From contig RSEH01000203.1 in NCBI GenBank assembly GCA_006503475.1, forward strand, positions 1-64,000: DNA of 64,000 bases, in the 5' to 3' direction. Below the pieces are notes generated by a model. It was given only the letters and a program-made list of their open reading frames with translations, made no database searches and was not told the origin of the DNA. Positions within the stretch are counted from its first letter, which is position 1. Every line of letters begins with the position of its first letter. A program made the translations under genes and the position numbers. This document shows, in pieces, positions 9,487 through 19,176 of the stretch. The DNA comes from Stentor roeselii (taxonomy: Eukaryota; Ciliophora; Heterotrichea; Heterotrichida; Stentoridae).

Positions 9487-10524
9487 ATGATGAAATTCAA
9501 TATTTTTTCAGTAAGTTTCCCTAAATCAAACAGATCTATTTGCTGGGCATGTCATCGAGAAATACAAAAAGACGATATTCGAATTAAACGGAGATCCGCA
9601 TATCATTTTGAACACTACCATTTGCTTTGTTTTCGGCCTAAGTTCTTTCAGTATATTTTTAGAGAAAAGTTGCAAATTTATCTTGATAAGTGCTCCTCTC
9701 AAATTTTTAATGATTGGCTTGAAAATTGGAATAGCCAATTTCGATTACCTAAAAGTATTGATGTCCGGCTCAGACGAATAAAAAAATCAATAAAACCAAT
9801 TCAAGTCAAGAATCGAAGAATCTGGCTTGAAGTCTTCAAATTTCTAACAGGAATAGAAATAATTCAGAACATTTCAGTAACCTGCAAATCCTTCTATGAA
9901 GTATCCTGGAGTAATGAACTATTTCGACAAATCTGCTTAACTGAATTCGGCCAAAAGTGGTCTTGGAAGTGTTTCCGTTCTCTCTTCATTTGCTTATACG
10001 AAGAATCCTGCTACAAATGCCATACTTTCAACGAAAATCTCAAGTACACAAGACTTCAACATACCCAAAGAAATAAATGTCAAAACTGTTCAGATAATTT
10101 TTCTTCTTTTGGCGAAATTCAAGAAAATTTTCAAGTTAACGCAAAAAAACTTGGAATAAAATTTATTACCTGCAAATATTCAAGAAAAATGTGTGAAGAC
10201 TTTTGGGTTAAAAAAGCTGTTTTGAAGATGAGGAAACGAAAAAAAGAAAAGGTTTTCAAATATTTTAATAGAAACTTTAGAAGTGCTTTAGAAGTCATTA
10301 AATTGCTGGATTGTTTACAACTTTGGGAAGCTAGAAATGATTTGAAAGTTGTTGATAACTTCGAAATCGATGAATGGAAAAAAGTGGTTTTAAGGGCTTT
10401 GATTAATTTTTTGCATTTGAATGAGCAGAGGATGTTTTTAAAGGATTTGTTGAAGGTATATAAGGAAAACTGTCCCCATGAAGTTAAAACTGAAGATGAA
10501 AACTTGAATAATTTTAATGAATAA
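9487..10524 (+). CDS. Zinc-finger and F-box protein
   Basis: 345 residues. Residues 18-50 hold CWACHREIQKDDIRI then YHFEHYHLLCF, a CxxC...HxxC layout like the PARP-type or related treble-clef fingers. Residues about 111-153 match an F-box (WLEVFKFLTGIEII...SVTCKSFYEVSWSNELFRQIC), which in other proteins binds Skp1 in SCF ubiquitin ligases. Residues about 175-205 have two CxxC pairs (CYKC, CQNC) forming a possible second zinc site. The C-terminal half is basic then helical. Lying between copies C and D of the MGC family, it may be unrelated cargo or functionally linked; only position suggests a link. Start could also be the second ATG codon. Confidence 0.82.
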   Translation: MMKFNIFSVSFPKSNRSICWACHREIQKDDIRIKRRSAYHFEHYHLLCFRPKFFQYIFREKLQIYLDKCSSQIFNDWLENWNSQFRLPKSIDVRLRRIKKSIKPIQVKNRRIWLEVFKFLTGIEIIQNISVTCKSFYEVSWSNELFRQICLTEFGQKWSWKCFRSLFICLYEESCYKCHTFNENLKYTRLQHTQRNKCQNCSDNFSSFGEIQENFQVNAKKLGIKFITCKYSRKMCEDFWVKKAVLKMRKRKKEKVFKYFNRNFRSALEVIKLLDCLQLWEARNDLKVVDNFEIDEWKKVVLRALINFLHLNEQRMFLKDLLKVYKENCPHEVKTEDENLNNFNE

Positions 10525-10690
10525 TATAAGTAAAAATTACTAATTAGAAAAATATTTGTAATCACTTCAGATATAGCTCTATAAAATATTAGCTGAATAT
10601 ACTTTTATCTGATGATTAGAAATAGAAGTAGTTTCGTTAAATATTTCTCTTAAGAAATTTGAAAATTCCTAGGTTTAACTACATAAGTAA

Positions 10691-10978
10691 TTATTCAGCA
10701 TGTTGCTTATTGGATAATTGATCAGTTGGCCGGGTGGTTAAATTTTTAGTCTTCATATGGTTACTTGGACAGAAAGTTCTTGATTTGAATTCCTTCGATA
10801 GTGACATTGATAGCTCCTGAGATGATCCAACCTCGTTCACGGTGTACAAGCCTTTCACTTTCATGTTCCTTAAATCGGAAACTGTATAATTTTTAACTCT
10901 CCTCACTATTTCATTATTTTTTTGACTTGTATGAGTTAATTCACTCTTTTTCTTTATTGGTGACAGTCCACAGCCCAT
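10691..10978 (-). CDS. Small MGC/KGLY-NEV family protein, copy D
   Basis: A 95-residue protein starting MGCGLS, with core VKGLYTVNEVGSSQELS at about residues 41-57, then a Ser/Thr/Lys-rich tail. The serine doublet and VNEV are shared with copy C. It is separated from A-C by the F-box gene, which reads the other way. Gly2/Cys3 acylation is predicted. Function unknown. Confidence 0.75.
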   Translation of the reverse strand: MGCGLSPIKKKSELTHTSQKNNEIVRRVKNYTVSDLRNMKVKGLYTVNEVGSSQELSMSLSKEFKSRTFCPSNHMKTKNLTTRPTDQLSNKQHAE

Positions 10979-11746
10979 AATTATATGCTTGTTTTACACT
11001 TAAATAAAATGTGTTCGAATTTAAAGCAGGATTCCATTAGCAGAACTTAGAAAATTATGGAAAAAATGCAACAGAACAATTATATATCGAAACTTTTATT
11101 ATTTTAGATTGAATATGTGATTATTTGGATAAAATCTTATCTCTTAACATAAAATTCTTCGAAAAAATGAAATAAGATTAATGTAATTTTTTCGATTTGA
11201 GATCTCTATGAAAAATTCATGAAAAATTATGTTTAATCAGAAGTTTCTTGAATTTTTAGTGAAATTAAAGACTTTGGTAAATAATTAAAATGGTTTAGAA
11301 TCTCACGATTTTTAGTATGTTATGAATATTAGTTCGATTATAAGACATAAGGAAAAATAGAGGTCTGGGTAAATATGAAAGATTGATTAATATTTGTAAT
11401 TCTTGATTTACAATTTTTAATGAATTATTGAAATCTTTTAGGAAAAAATTCACTCTTTATTTCATCTTGCTAAAATTATCAAAAGAATCATAAAATAGTC
11501 TATTTTGGATTTCTCAAAGGGGAATATCATTTGGTTGATGGTATTAAAATATGATATCTGATGCTATTTATCTTTGAACTTTATTGATATAGTAAAATTC
11601 CAAAGTTGTCACCGGAAAAATAAAAATTTTTCCCATCCAATCACCTTTAATTCATTAAACATTAAATAATCCTTTTCAAAAATTCTTCTTCCACATTCAA
11701 ATAAATTCAATCTCTAATTCCATAGAGCACATACCTCAACCTGCAA
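10979..11746. other. AT-rich spacer
   Basis: No gene seen. The last 130 bases before 11747 become A/C-rich on the plus strand, like other upstream regions in this window. Confidence 0.55.
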
Positions 11747-12466
11747 ATGATTCCACCCAATATAATGTCAATCCCAAGAACGATTTCTCCTCTTCCAACA
11801 TTGACAGAAGCCAAAAAACAAAGAAAAAAACTCGAACTAGACGCGATCACTCTTTCAAACCGAATCAATCTGCTAAAAGCCGAAGAGTTAAAAGCATGGA
11901 AAAAAATCGAGGAAACAAAAAAAAAACAAAGAGAAATCCTTGATTCCAGAAAGAAAAGCGAAGAAGCCTACAAACAAAAATACGAGATTTACCAGAAAAT
12001 CCTTCAAAAACGAGAAGAAAACAGTCAAAAAATCGTGATTTTTAAGGAAAAATCTGGAAGATCCAAATCAAAAAAGCTTGAAATTTTATCAGAACACAAG
12101 AAAAAAGCCCATGCTAAAATAAGAGAAATCAGGGAAAAAAGCATGAGAGAAAAAAACCAAATTTACAATGAAATCCTGTACTTTAATAAAAAACGGTCGC
12201 AAAGTGTCAAACTCAGTCAAAGAAAACAAGCAGAAAAAATGAAGGTGATCGAAAAAGCAAGAGAAGAGGCCAACAAAAGTGAATACCTGAAGCGAGTCCA
12301 ACACGAAGAAGACCTAAAAAAGGACCTCCAGTCAAGAGTAGGAGAAATGGAAGCTCTAGAGCTAGAGCTAATAAAAAAGCTCGAAAACACCCAAAAAATC
12401 CAAGAAAAAGTCCAAAACGAGCTGGAAGCAACAATAAAATCAAAGCCGCAATCATCTTGCAAATGA
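11747..12466 (+). CDS. Charged single-helix/coiled-coil protein
   Basis: 239 residues, almost entirely Lys/Glu/Arg-rich helix from residue 20 to 230, preceded by a short Pro/Ile/Thr-rich head. No family recognised. It ends in TGA, followed in 13 nt by the stop of the convergent gene at 12480. A second ATG six codons in (MSIPRT) could be the true start. Such proteins in ciliates are often axonemal or cortical, which is only an analogy. Confidence 0.78.
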   Translation: MIPPNIMSIPRTISPLPTLTEAKKQRKKLELDAITLSNRINLLKAEELKAWKKIEETKKKQREILDSRKKSEEAYKQKYEIYQKILQKREENSQKIVIFKEKSGRSKSKKLEILSEHKKKAHAKIREIREKSMREKNQIYNEILYFNKKRSQSVKLSQRKQAEKMKVIEKAREEANKSEYLKRVQHEEDLKKDLQSRVGEMEALELELIKKLENTQKIQEKVQNELEATIKSKPQSSCK

Positions 12467-12479
12467 TCCTATTTAATCA

Positions 12480-14330
12480 TTATTTTTTTGCACTTTGCGG
12501 GCGATTTTTCGTGACAGGCAACACCGAAGAGCTCTTTCTGATTTCTTTGCCAACAATGACATTAAGAGGTATCTTACGAACGACTTCTTTTTCCTTGACT
12601 TCATGTTCTTCCCATCTTCTAAAATGAGCATGTTCGTGAGTATCTAACGCGAACACCTCAGCTCCAGTCTCATAAGCATCTAAATCAACAGTTTTCGTGC
12701 TTTTTCCAATAGAATGGTCAGCCTTGTATATTTTTCCATCTGTTCCAATAATCTGCGGCTGTATTGGCGCGAAGTTGGTGTCTCCCCTTCCACAAGACAA
12801 GCAAATTTGAGGAGTTGCTTGTTTCCTGCCGAGCAACGCGAGGCCTGATTGGCTTGAAAGATCAGTGAGACTAGAGCTTAACTTTTTTAGCATGGCCAGA
12901 AGGCCTTCGATATCTTTTGTGTTCTGACTGGTGACTCGATCTAGTTCTAAAATCTTGAAATCATGAGAAGAAAACTCAGATTTCACTTGCTCATCATCAG
13001 CTTTGGCACTTATAAGTTTCTTAAAGATAGTCAAATCACTGCTTTTTGATAGTTTCTCGACCCTTAGCTCTAAAGTTCTGATTTGGTCAATGGCTTTTTC
13101 TCTGAACTTCCAGAACTCAGAAAAATCGTATTTTTCTCCCATGTTTTCTTGCTTAGGTTCACTTGCCTTTGAGTAAACATCAGCGATTAGTCCTTTATCA
13201 GCCTTTTTATCAAGTTCGTACCTGATCTGGTCCATCGCGCTTTTAAGATTTTCGAATTCTTCAGCAAGGTTCTCTTCAAGTAACTTCGAAGTCATTTTTT
13301 TCAGTTCTTCTTCAAGTTTCCAGATCTTTGCCTGAAGTTCTGAAAACTTTGACTGAAAGTTAGAATCTTGCAAATTTTTCAAAGTTTTCGCGAGGGACTC
13401 GACTTCTTTTTGAAGGGCCTGATGTTCTGAAAGAGAAGACTTTTTGAGAAGGCTGAATTTTGGTTACTTTTCATGGGTTTCTTCTTTAGTTGCTTTGAAC
13501 TTGTTGTTAGTGTCGAGTTGGGTTTTTTCGAGGTTTTTTTCTAGTTCTTTGAGCATTCTTTCAAGTTTAGAAAGACTTCCTCGGTTCATGTCTTCCAAGT
13601 TTTTTCTAAGTTTTTCTTCTAAACCATTGATGGCGTCTTGGACGTACTTTTCATTGACTCTGACTTTAAGAAGGTCTTCACAGTCCTTGAGTTTCCAAAG
13701 TGTGCGTTGTTCAAGTTCCGTCAGCATTTTGTATAATTCGTTGATTCTGCCTGATAACTGATCATCTTCTTCTTTCACGTGATTCAAAATCAGCTCAGAT
13801 TTCGCCTTCAAGTCCTCCGCACAGATTTTTTTGAGTTTTCGAGACTTGGTCTTGACATAAGCGACTTCTGCTTTCGTTTTGATTTTAGTGTAAATGTCTT
13901 GAATACTGTCAGTCGTTTGGAGCTTGAACCTCGACAGGTCGACAAGTTTCTCGCCCATGAGGCCGACCTTCTGAACAGCTGTTGAAATTGTGTCTTTCCA
14001 GTCGTCTCCTGATCGGTTTATCGAAACTTTTCCGAGTTCTGAAGGAATCATGTTGCTGATTGATGCGAAGACTTCGATTATTTCAGTTGACGTCACTCGG
14101 GTCTTTAACTCTTCGATTATTGTCTTGATTACTGAACCTTGCTGGTTCACTATTGAAGTAACGTTGTTTAAGTAGTCCTCAATAAATTTTACCTTTAAAG
14201 TGTCGAAGTGCAAGTCGAATGACATCAATGGAGCTTGAGGTAGAGGAGAGGGGAACACTGGGTTTATATCAAGTTTTGATGAAGATGAATGTGACCGGGT
14301 TTCGGTTATTCGGATATGAGAACTTGACAT
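12480..14330 (-). CDS. Long coiled-coil protein with CLSCGR motif (DUF4795/QRICH2-like?)
   Basis: Two open frames joined by a 15-nt intron (13453-13467) make about 610 residues. The exon join is ...EETHE|NLLKKSS..., with the coiled coil continuous across it. Most of the protein is heptad-rich helix. Near the C-terminus there is CLSCGRGDT then a Thr/Asp/Gly segment, resembling the 'CLSCxR' end of DUF4795 proteins (QRICH2, C16orf96), which are sperm-flagellum proteins. That match is from memory and is tentative. An ATG at 14366 would add 12 residues; I chose 14330 (MSSSHI) because the extension is hydrophobic and unlike the rest. A ciliary role is inferred. Confidence 0.78.
13453..13467 (-). 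other. 15-nt intron
   Basis: GTAACCAAAATTCAG on the minus strand. Removing it joins two coiled-coil frames without a stop; keeping it gives an immediate in-frame TAA. It has GTAA at the 5' end, CAG at the 3' end and a candidate branch A six bases from the end. Confidence 0.9.
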
Positions 14331-15304
14331 TTCTTTTCGGTTTATTAGAAGAATTGAGAAAGTCATTGATTTTAAAAATCGGATTGATAAGTGATTTTGG
14401 AATCAAGTCATTGGATTTTGTGTTTGATTTAATTTGGAAAATTGAAAAGTTGATCAAATAGGGATTTTTGTGTTGCTTTCAAGGGTTTTAAGTTTATTTG
14501 AATATATTTAATTGGAGTGACTAGCAGAGAAACAGTAGAATATTTGAGAATTTATAGAACTTTAAATGAGAATAATTGACTGTAATTTTAATTGTTGAGG
14601 TGTGATGTATACATTATTAGGTGAATTTTTTAACTAGAAAATATTGAAGATCGTTTTCAAGCTTTTGTTTATGAGAAGATTTCAAACATCATTTGTATTT
14701 GAATATTAGTTTATCAACTCAAGATGGGAAAATGATCCTTGTTTTGTGTATTGGAATTAGATAATATGAATCGGGCTCTAAAAGTGTGGAATTTAAAACT
14801 GTTTAATTACAAAATTCACTCTTCAAAAATACAGAAAATTAAAATATATTTTAGTTGATATTCTTCATATTCAATCTCTTTCTACTTAATATTGTATAAG
14901 AAAGAGGTAATCCAAATGATCAAATAGGCTGATTTAGTGAAGATTCCTTTTGGATAAATTAAAAATAAGAAACTTGGCTTGTTTCAAAAATCTTTAACCT
15001 TAAATTAAATACTTTCCTTAAGTATGTAATTCGCCTAATAACAAACAATTAATTTTTTTCAAAACCCTAAAAAAAAAACCTCAAACTATATTCAAATCAA
15101 AAAATAATTGTAAAACACCCTAAATCCTTAAATTCTCTGAAGGCAGTTATTAAATAAAACCTATCAAACCAATCAATTTTTCAATTCTCTTAAAAATCAC
15201 TAACTTTTTAACTATTCTTCCACTTTCAACAAACTTAAATCTTCAATCTCAATATAATGATGCTCAATAAAAGCTCAACTAAAATGTCTCTTATAATTCT
15301 TTAA
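14331..15304. other. Intergenic region with A/C-rich leader of the AMT gene
   Basis: AT-rich, no gene. From about 15050 to 15304 the plus strand is A/C-rich and G-poor, including AAAACCCTAAAAAAAAAACC and CACCCTAAATCC, ending at the AMT start. Confidence 0.5.
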
Positions 15305-16780
15305 ATGAACGAAAGTGATGTATTGGCTCTGATTGACGAAGTAAAAGACTCAATAGACAACCTGTGGATCCTAACCTCAGCAGCGATAGTCTTTTTCATG
15401 CAAGCCGGTTTCTGCCTTCTCGAGACCGGAAGCGTTAGACCTAAAAACATAAACAACAGCCTGATCAAGAACCTAATCGACTGTGCAATCGGAGCAATAG
15501 TCTACTATCTAATCGGCTACGGCCTTGCCTACGGAGACGTCGACGGCGAGTTCGCAGGCCACAAGTTCTTCGGTGGAGAAGACCTAGAAAAAGACAACGG
15601 GTACAACAGCTGGATGTTCCAATTCGCCTTCGCCTCAACATCAGCGACAATAGTCTCAGGAGCCGTTGCAGAAAGAATCAATTTAGTGGCTTACATGATT
15701 TATTCAGCAGTTTTCAATAGTTTCGTTTACCCCATCATTTCCGCATGGGTCTGGGGAGGAGGGTGGTTGTATAAAATGGATCCGCCTTTTATTGACTTTG
15801 CAGGATCTGGAGTTGTTCATATCACTGGAGGAGTTTCTTCACTTGTAGGAATTTTACTGCTTGGAGCTAGACTTGGAAGGTTTAGGAAAGAGTTGGTTGA
15901 ATTCCAAGATCCTCTCAGTGGTCGCAGGGTCAGAGTGGCTTTTTCTCCAGAAGAATTTCGCCCATCAAGCCAGGTCTATGCAGTTTCAGGAGTTTTTATA
16001 TTGTGGCTTGGGTGGCTTTTCTTCAATGCAGGGTCCACTCTTAGGTTCACTGATAAGTTCACTTATATGACGGGGAAAGTCATGATGAACAGTACTCTTG
16101 GAGGAGCTGCAGGAGGACTTATTGTCTTTTACTTCAAGATTCCTATTTATAACAGAATCACTAAAAAGGTTCATAAAAGTCATTTCAAACCAAAATATGA
16201 CATCGTTGGACTTAACAATGGATGCCTTGTCGGACTTGTCGCTGTTACAGCTGGATGTTCAAATATCCAGCCTTGGGCTGCTTTAATAATTGGCTCAATT
16301 GGAGGATTTGCTTATATTTTTGGATATATTTTAGGAGAAAAACTTGAACTTGATGATCCTTGTGATACTATTTATATTCATTTGTGTGGAGGGATTGTTG
16401 GTATCATTTTACCGAGTTTTTTAGATGAAACTACTGGAGTTTGCTATGGAGGTGATGGGAAACAAATCGGGGTTCAACTTTTGGGAATGATTGCGATTAT
16501 GGCCTGGTCTGGAATTGGGACTTTTCTTATATTTGGAACTTGTCATTATTTCAAGTTTCTTAGAATGCCCTACTATGCTGAGGTTTATGGACTTGATAGA
16601 GTCGACAACGGTGTTTACGCGATGAACACAGATTTGAAAGATCCTGAAATGGTTGATATTGATACAAAAGATGGAGATAACGATAGAGAAGCCGATGACA
16701 GCAAAATCTCAGATAATTTCAAACTGAAGAAGACGAAGACAATCGCGGACCACTTGAAAGAGTTCGACAAGTTCGAATAG
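15305..16780 (+). CDS. AMT: Ammonium transporter (Amt/Mep/Rh family)
   Basis: 491 residues, the usual length, with about 11 hydrophobic segments. Family marks are FFMQAGFCLLETG near 30-42, the K-N pair in RPKNINNSLIKN, AVAERINL near 120, and the two pore histidines H172 (DFAGSGVVHITGG) and H359 (IYIHLCGGIVG). The cytosolic tail after 420 begins LRMPYYAEVYGLD, matching the regulatory C-terminus that couples the trimer's pores. The tail ends in charged residues and contains Thr/Ser that could be phosphorylated. It imports NH4+ across the plasma membrane or a vacuole. Codon use in the first 400 bp is markedly C-ending compared with the rest. Confidence 0.97.
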   Translation: MNESDVLALIDEVKDSIDNLWILTSAAIVFFMQAGFCLLETGSVRPKNINNSLIKNLIDCAIGAIVYYLIGYGLAYGDVDGEFAGHKFFGGEDLEKDNGYNSWMFQFAFASTSATIVSGAVAERINLVAYMIYSAVFNSFVYPIISAWVWGGGWLYKMDPPFIDFAGSGVVHITGGVSSLVGILLLGARLGRFRKELVEFQDPLSGRRVRVAFSPEEFRPSSQVYAVSGVFILWLGWLFFNAGSTLRFTDKFTYMTGKVMMNSTLGGAAGGLIVFYFKIPIYNRITKKVHKSHFKPKYDIVGLNNGCLVGLVAVTAGCSNIQPWAALIIGSIGGFAYIFGYILGEKLELDDPCDTIYIHLCGGIVGIILPSFLDETTGVCYGGDGKQIGVQLLGMIAIMAWSGIGTFLIFGTCHYFKFLRMPYYAEVYGLDRVDNGVYAMNTDLKDPEMVDIDTKDGDNDREADDSKISDNFKLKKTKTIADHLKEFDKFE

Positions 16781-16814
16781 GACTTTAAATAGTTAAGGAC
16801 AGAATTCTAATCTA

Positions 16815-17780
16815 TTATTCTAAGCTCTGAACGATATCAGTGTAGTTCAAAGCCATACTATTTATCGCTGCCAGTTGAAGTCCAGTCTTCAATGCGAAGT
16901 CACTTCCGGTGAATCCTCCAAAGTCCCAACATCCTTCAGTATTAATCGACCCGACAACAGTCTGAGGGAACAAAACAACAATATTATTACTTTCAGCCCA
17001 ATCGCCATATCCAGTCTCAGTCACATAAGTACTTCCAACAACTGAATAGTCCTGTTCACATCCATGGAAATTCACATGCAACCTGCACCGAATCGGGTTA
17101 TTCCGACATTCATAAGGCGCGTAAACCCATCCTCGACTACTCAACCCGGCTTGCCACACATCAGCGTATTTGGCCTGGTCAAATGGAAACAGATTTGAAT
17201 TGTTGAAGTTGGTCTTGGCAAAAAGACTTCCATACATAAATTGAAGAATCGCTCCAGCAGTGTCGTACCCGCAGTTGCCAATGTAAGGAGAACCGTAGTA
17301 CCAACAGGGTCCTCCGTACCCGATCGTGGGCCAGACATGAACACCATTGTTGGAAAAGACTTCCATGATGTTTGATGCGGGGACGTAAGTTTGGTAGAAG
17401 GATAAAGTCTTTTCTACTACTCCTGGCATTATTCTAGTGTCTTGTTTCGCGGAATATAAAAAGACTTTTGAGTTTTGCAAGTTGCTTATGTTGTCGATCA
17501 GACCGTCAGATGAACTTTGGTTTGCGTAGGATGTTAGAGGAGTGAGATCGAGAAGATATGGATTCGCAGTGCACGCTGTCTGAACTCGTGAAAAACTGTT
17601 CATTGAGCAATAGTAAGGACCACCTGCTACTACCCCTGCTCCGACGATTGTCTCTGAGTAGGCGACATGCATCTGGACTGACATAAAGGCGCCTGAACTG
17701 AAACCTGAGACAGTGTAAGTCAGTGCCTGGCACATGCTTGGAAGGATGAAGATGAAACTAAGCATATTGTTATTATTCAC
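16815..17780 (-). CDS. Secreted PHB-depolymerase-like esterase (type 2 order)
   Basis: 321 residues with an N-terminal hydrophobic stretch (7-20) that looks like a signal peptide. The lipase box GFSSG is at 26-30 (nucleophile Ser28), followed by a probable Asp114 (AKQDTRIMPG), His148 (GVHVWPT), and a late oxyanion motif HVNFHGC with His239. The order box-Asp-His-oxyanion matches the type 2 catalytic domain of extracellular polyhydroxybutyrate depolymerases. Many cysteines are consistent with disulphides. It likely acts in food vacuoles or outside the cell on bacterial polyester or other esters. No clear substrate-binding C-terminal domain is present. The family is mostly bacterial and fungal, so transfer is possible. 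Confidence 0.9.
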   Translation of the reverse strand: MNNNNMLSFIFILPSMCQALTYTVSGFSSGAFMSVQMHVAYSETIVGAGVVAGGPYYCSMNSFSRVQTACTANPYLLDLTPLTSYANQSSSDGLIDNISNLQNSKVFLYSAKQDTRIMPGVVEKTLSFYQTYVPASNIMEVFSNNGVHVWPTIGYGGPCWYYGSPYIGNCGYDTAGAILQFMYGSLFAKTNFNNSNLFPFDQAKYADVWQAGLSSRGWVYAPYECRNNPIRCRLHVNFHGCEQDYSVVGSTYVTETGYGDWAESNNIVVLFPQTVVGSINTEGCWDFGGFTGSDFALKTGLQLAAINSMALNYTDIVQSLE

Positions 17781-17800
17781 CAGCTATTATTTAACTTGTG

Positions 17801-18592
17801 TTAAAGAACTGAAGCCAGAGCGCAGCCGAGCACGCTCGAAGCTTCAGCCTGAACCATTTCCTTATCTTCAACAAACTCATTAAAGTCGATCGGAAGACAC
17901 ATGGCAGGGCAGGCAGGGTCTTTAAAGAAAAGCTTGAATGAAAAGCTCACAGGTTTCAAAGAAATTCTTTCTCGAGACTGAATCTCGCCAAGTACAGACC
18001 TATCACTGCTAATCCAGAAAAGCTTGAAAGTTCCCCAATGACTGAAAGATTCCAAAGTTTTCCGAGCTGATGAATGACTCGGAAAGCTGATAAGTACTGA
18101 AAAGCCGAGAAATTCGATGGACCTTATCCTTGAAGAGTTCTCGAATAAGGAAAAAACTTCAAATTTCGATGGCTTTGAATGAAAACCTGATAATTTCAGG
18201 GTTTTCGGCTGTTTTTCTGAGGTTTGAAGGTGCTTTTTAAGGGATGTGTATAAATTTTTTAGCTTTTCTGGGTTTGAATGGATTGAATTGCTGAATCTTT
18301 CGAGGACTCGGCAAGCGTCTTGGGTTTTTCCTTTTTGGTGGAGAAGAGATGCTAGGTCTTTCACGGCTGATTCTTTTCGGTCTCCGCTTAGGATGGCTTG
18401 GAGGTAGAAGTACTCAGCTTTTTCAAGGTCTTTCAGTAAGTACTCTGCGTGTTTGGCTGAAGCGTAAAATGATTGACCCTTGGGTAGAGGCGCTTTTCGA
18501 GTCTTTTGGACCGTCTTCCTCTTCCTCTGGTAATTGAGAGTCAAACATCTCTGATCCTCAGCCTGACAAGCGGGAGATTTCTCGCCTGTCAT
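17801..18592 (-). CDS. TPR-like and RRM-like protein
   Basis: 263 residues. Residues about 40-130 look like two or three helical TPR-type repeats (YASAKHAEYLLKDLEKAEYFYL, then an Ala/Leu pattern). Residues about 140-195 have a beta-alpha-beta pattern (IRSIEFLGFSVLISFPSHSSARKTLESF) like a degenerate RRM. The N-terminus has a basic patch (RKRKTVQKTRK). I do not recognise the family; an RNA-linked scaffold is possible. It lies 20 nt upstream of the esterase on the same strand. Confidence 0.75.
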   Translation of the reverse strand: MTGEKSPACQAEDQRCLTLNYQRKRKTVQKTRKAPLPKGQSFYASAKHAEYLLKDLEKAEYFYLQAILSGDRKESAVKDLASLLHQKGKTQDACRVLERFSNSIHSNPEKLKNLYTSLKKHLQTSEKQPKTLKLSGFHSKPSKFEVFSLFENSSRIRSIEFLGFSVLISFPSHSSARKTLESFSHWGTFKLFWISSDRSVLGEIQSRERISLKPVSFSFKLFFKDPACPAMCLPIDFNEFVEDKEMVQAEASSVLGCALASVL

Positions 18593-18627
18593 ATTTATAA
18601 ACTCAATTATTCTTAATAATCTTAAAT

Positions 18628-19137
18628 CTACTGACTCTCAAGTCTTTTCTGCACAATAAGTCGTTTGACCCTTTCAATCTTAAGTAATCTAGTGAGTTCC
18701 TTGACATCACTTTCAATATCCTCAGAATTCTTAGGAGGTGACTGCGAGTTCCTAAGTCTAATAAACCTCTGTCTTCTTTTAAGCAATTTTTTCGAGTTTT
18801 GCCCAGAATTTCCAGTTGAATTAAATAATTGTTCATAAGCGTTATGCTTCGTCGAGTAAGACCGAGGGTTAAGCACCGGCATTCTCGCGTATTTCCCTCG
18901 GACTTCTGCATGCATGTTGGTAGAACGAAGGTCATTAGCGAAATTCAGAGTTTTCGACATGATTTTCTCATCGTTAGGCTTGAAAGGCTTGAGAAAAGTT
19001 GAAAGTTTCAAAGGTTTTTTGACTGGTTCGAAGTGGCTGAATGGTACTTACTGAAGGAACCCTGCTGCAGCAGTGACTTCTTTTTGGACTCGTTGTTGCC
19101 AGGCGAGGTGTTCATCAGAGTAACTGAGAGAACTCAT
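18628..19137 (-). CDS. Small basic protein with a 15-nt intron, unrecognised
   Basis: Exon 1 starts at minus-strand 19137 (MSSLSYSDEHLAWQQRV) and joins after residue 30 through a 15-nt intron (19037-19051) to the frame ending at 18628, giving about 164 residues. The start chosen by frame alone inside exon 2 (19011) is not the real one, since exon 1 has a good ATG and the splice restores the frame. The protein is basic, Pro/Asn/Arg-rich in the middle (RMPVLNPRSYS) and helical at the end. Such short basic proteins are often microtubule-associated in ciliates, which is only an analogy. Confidence 0.82.
19037..19051 (-). other. 15-nt intron
   Basis: GTAAGTACCATTCAG on the minus strand. Retention gives an in-frame TAA (CAG TAA); removal joins FLH|HFEPVKK in frame. 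Confidence 0.9.
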
Positions 19138-19176
19138 AATGGACTTATTAGAAATGACTGAAGATTATTATTGAGA

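Noticed and set aside
10131-10565. Minus-strand frame of 144 codons over the F-box gene
   Set aside because: The Phe/Lys/Ser-rich translation is the expected shadow of AT-rich coding DNA on the other strand.
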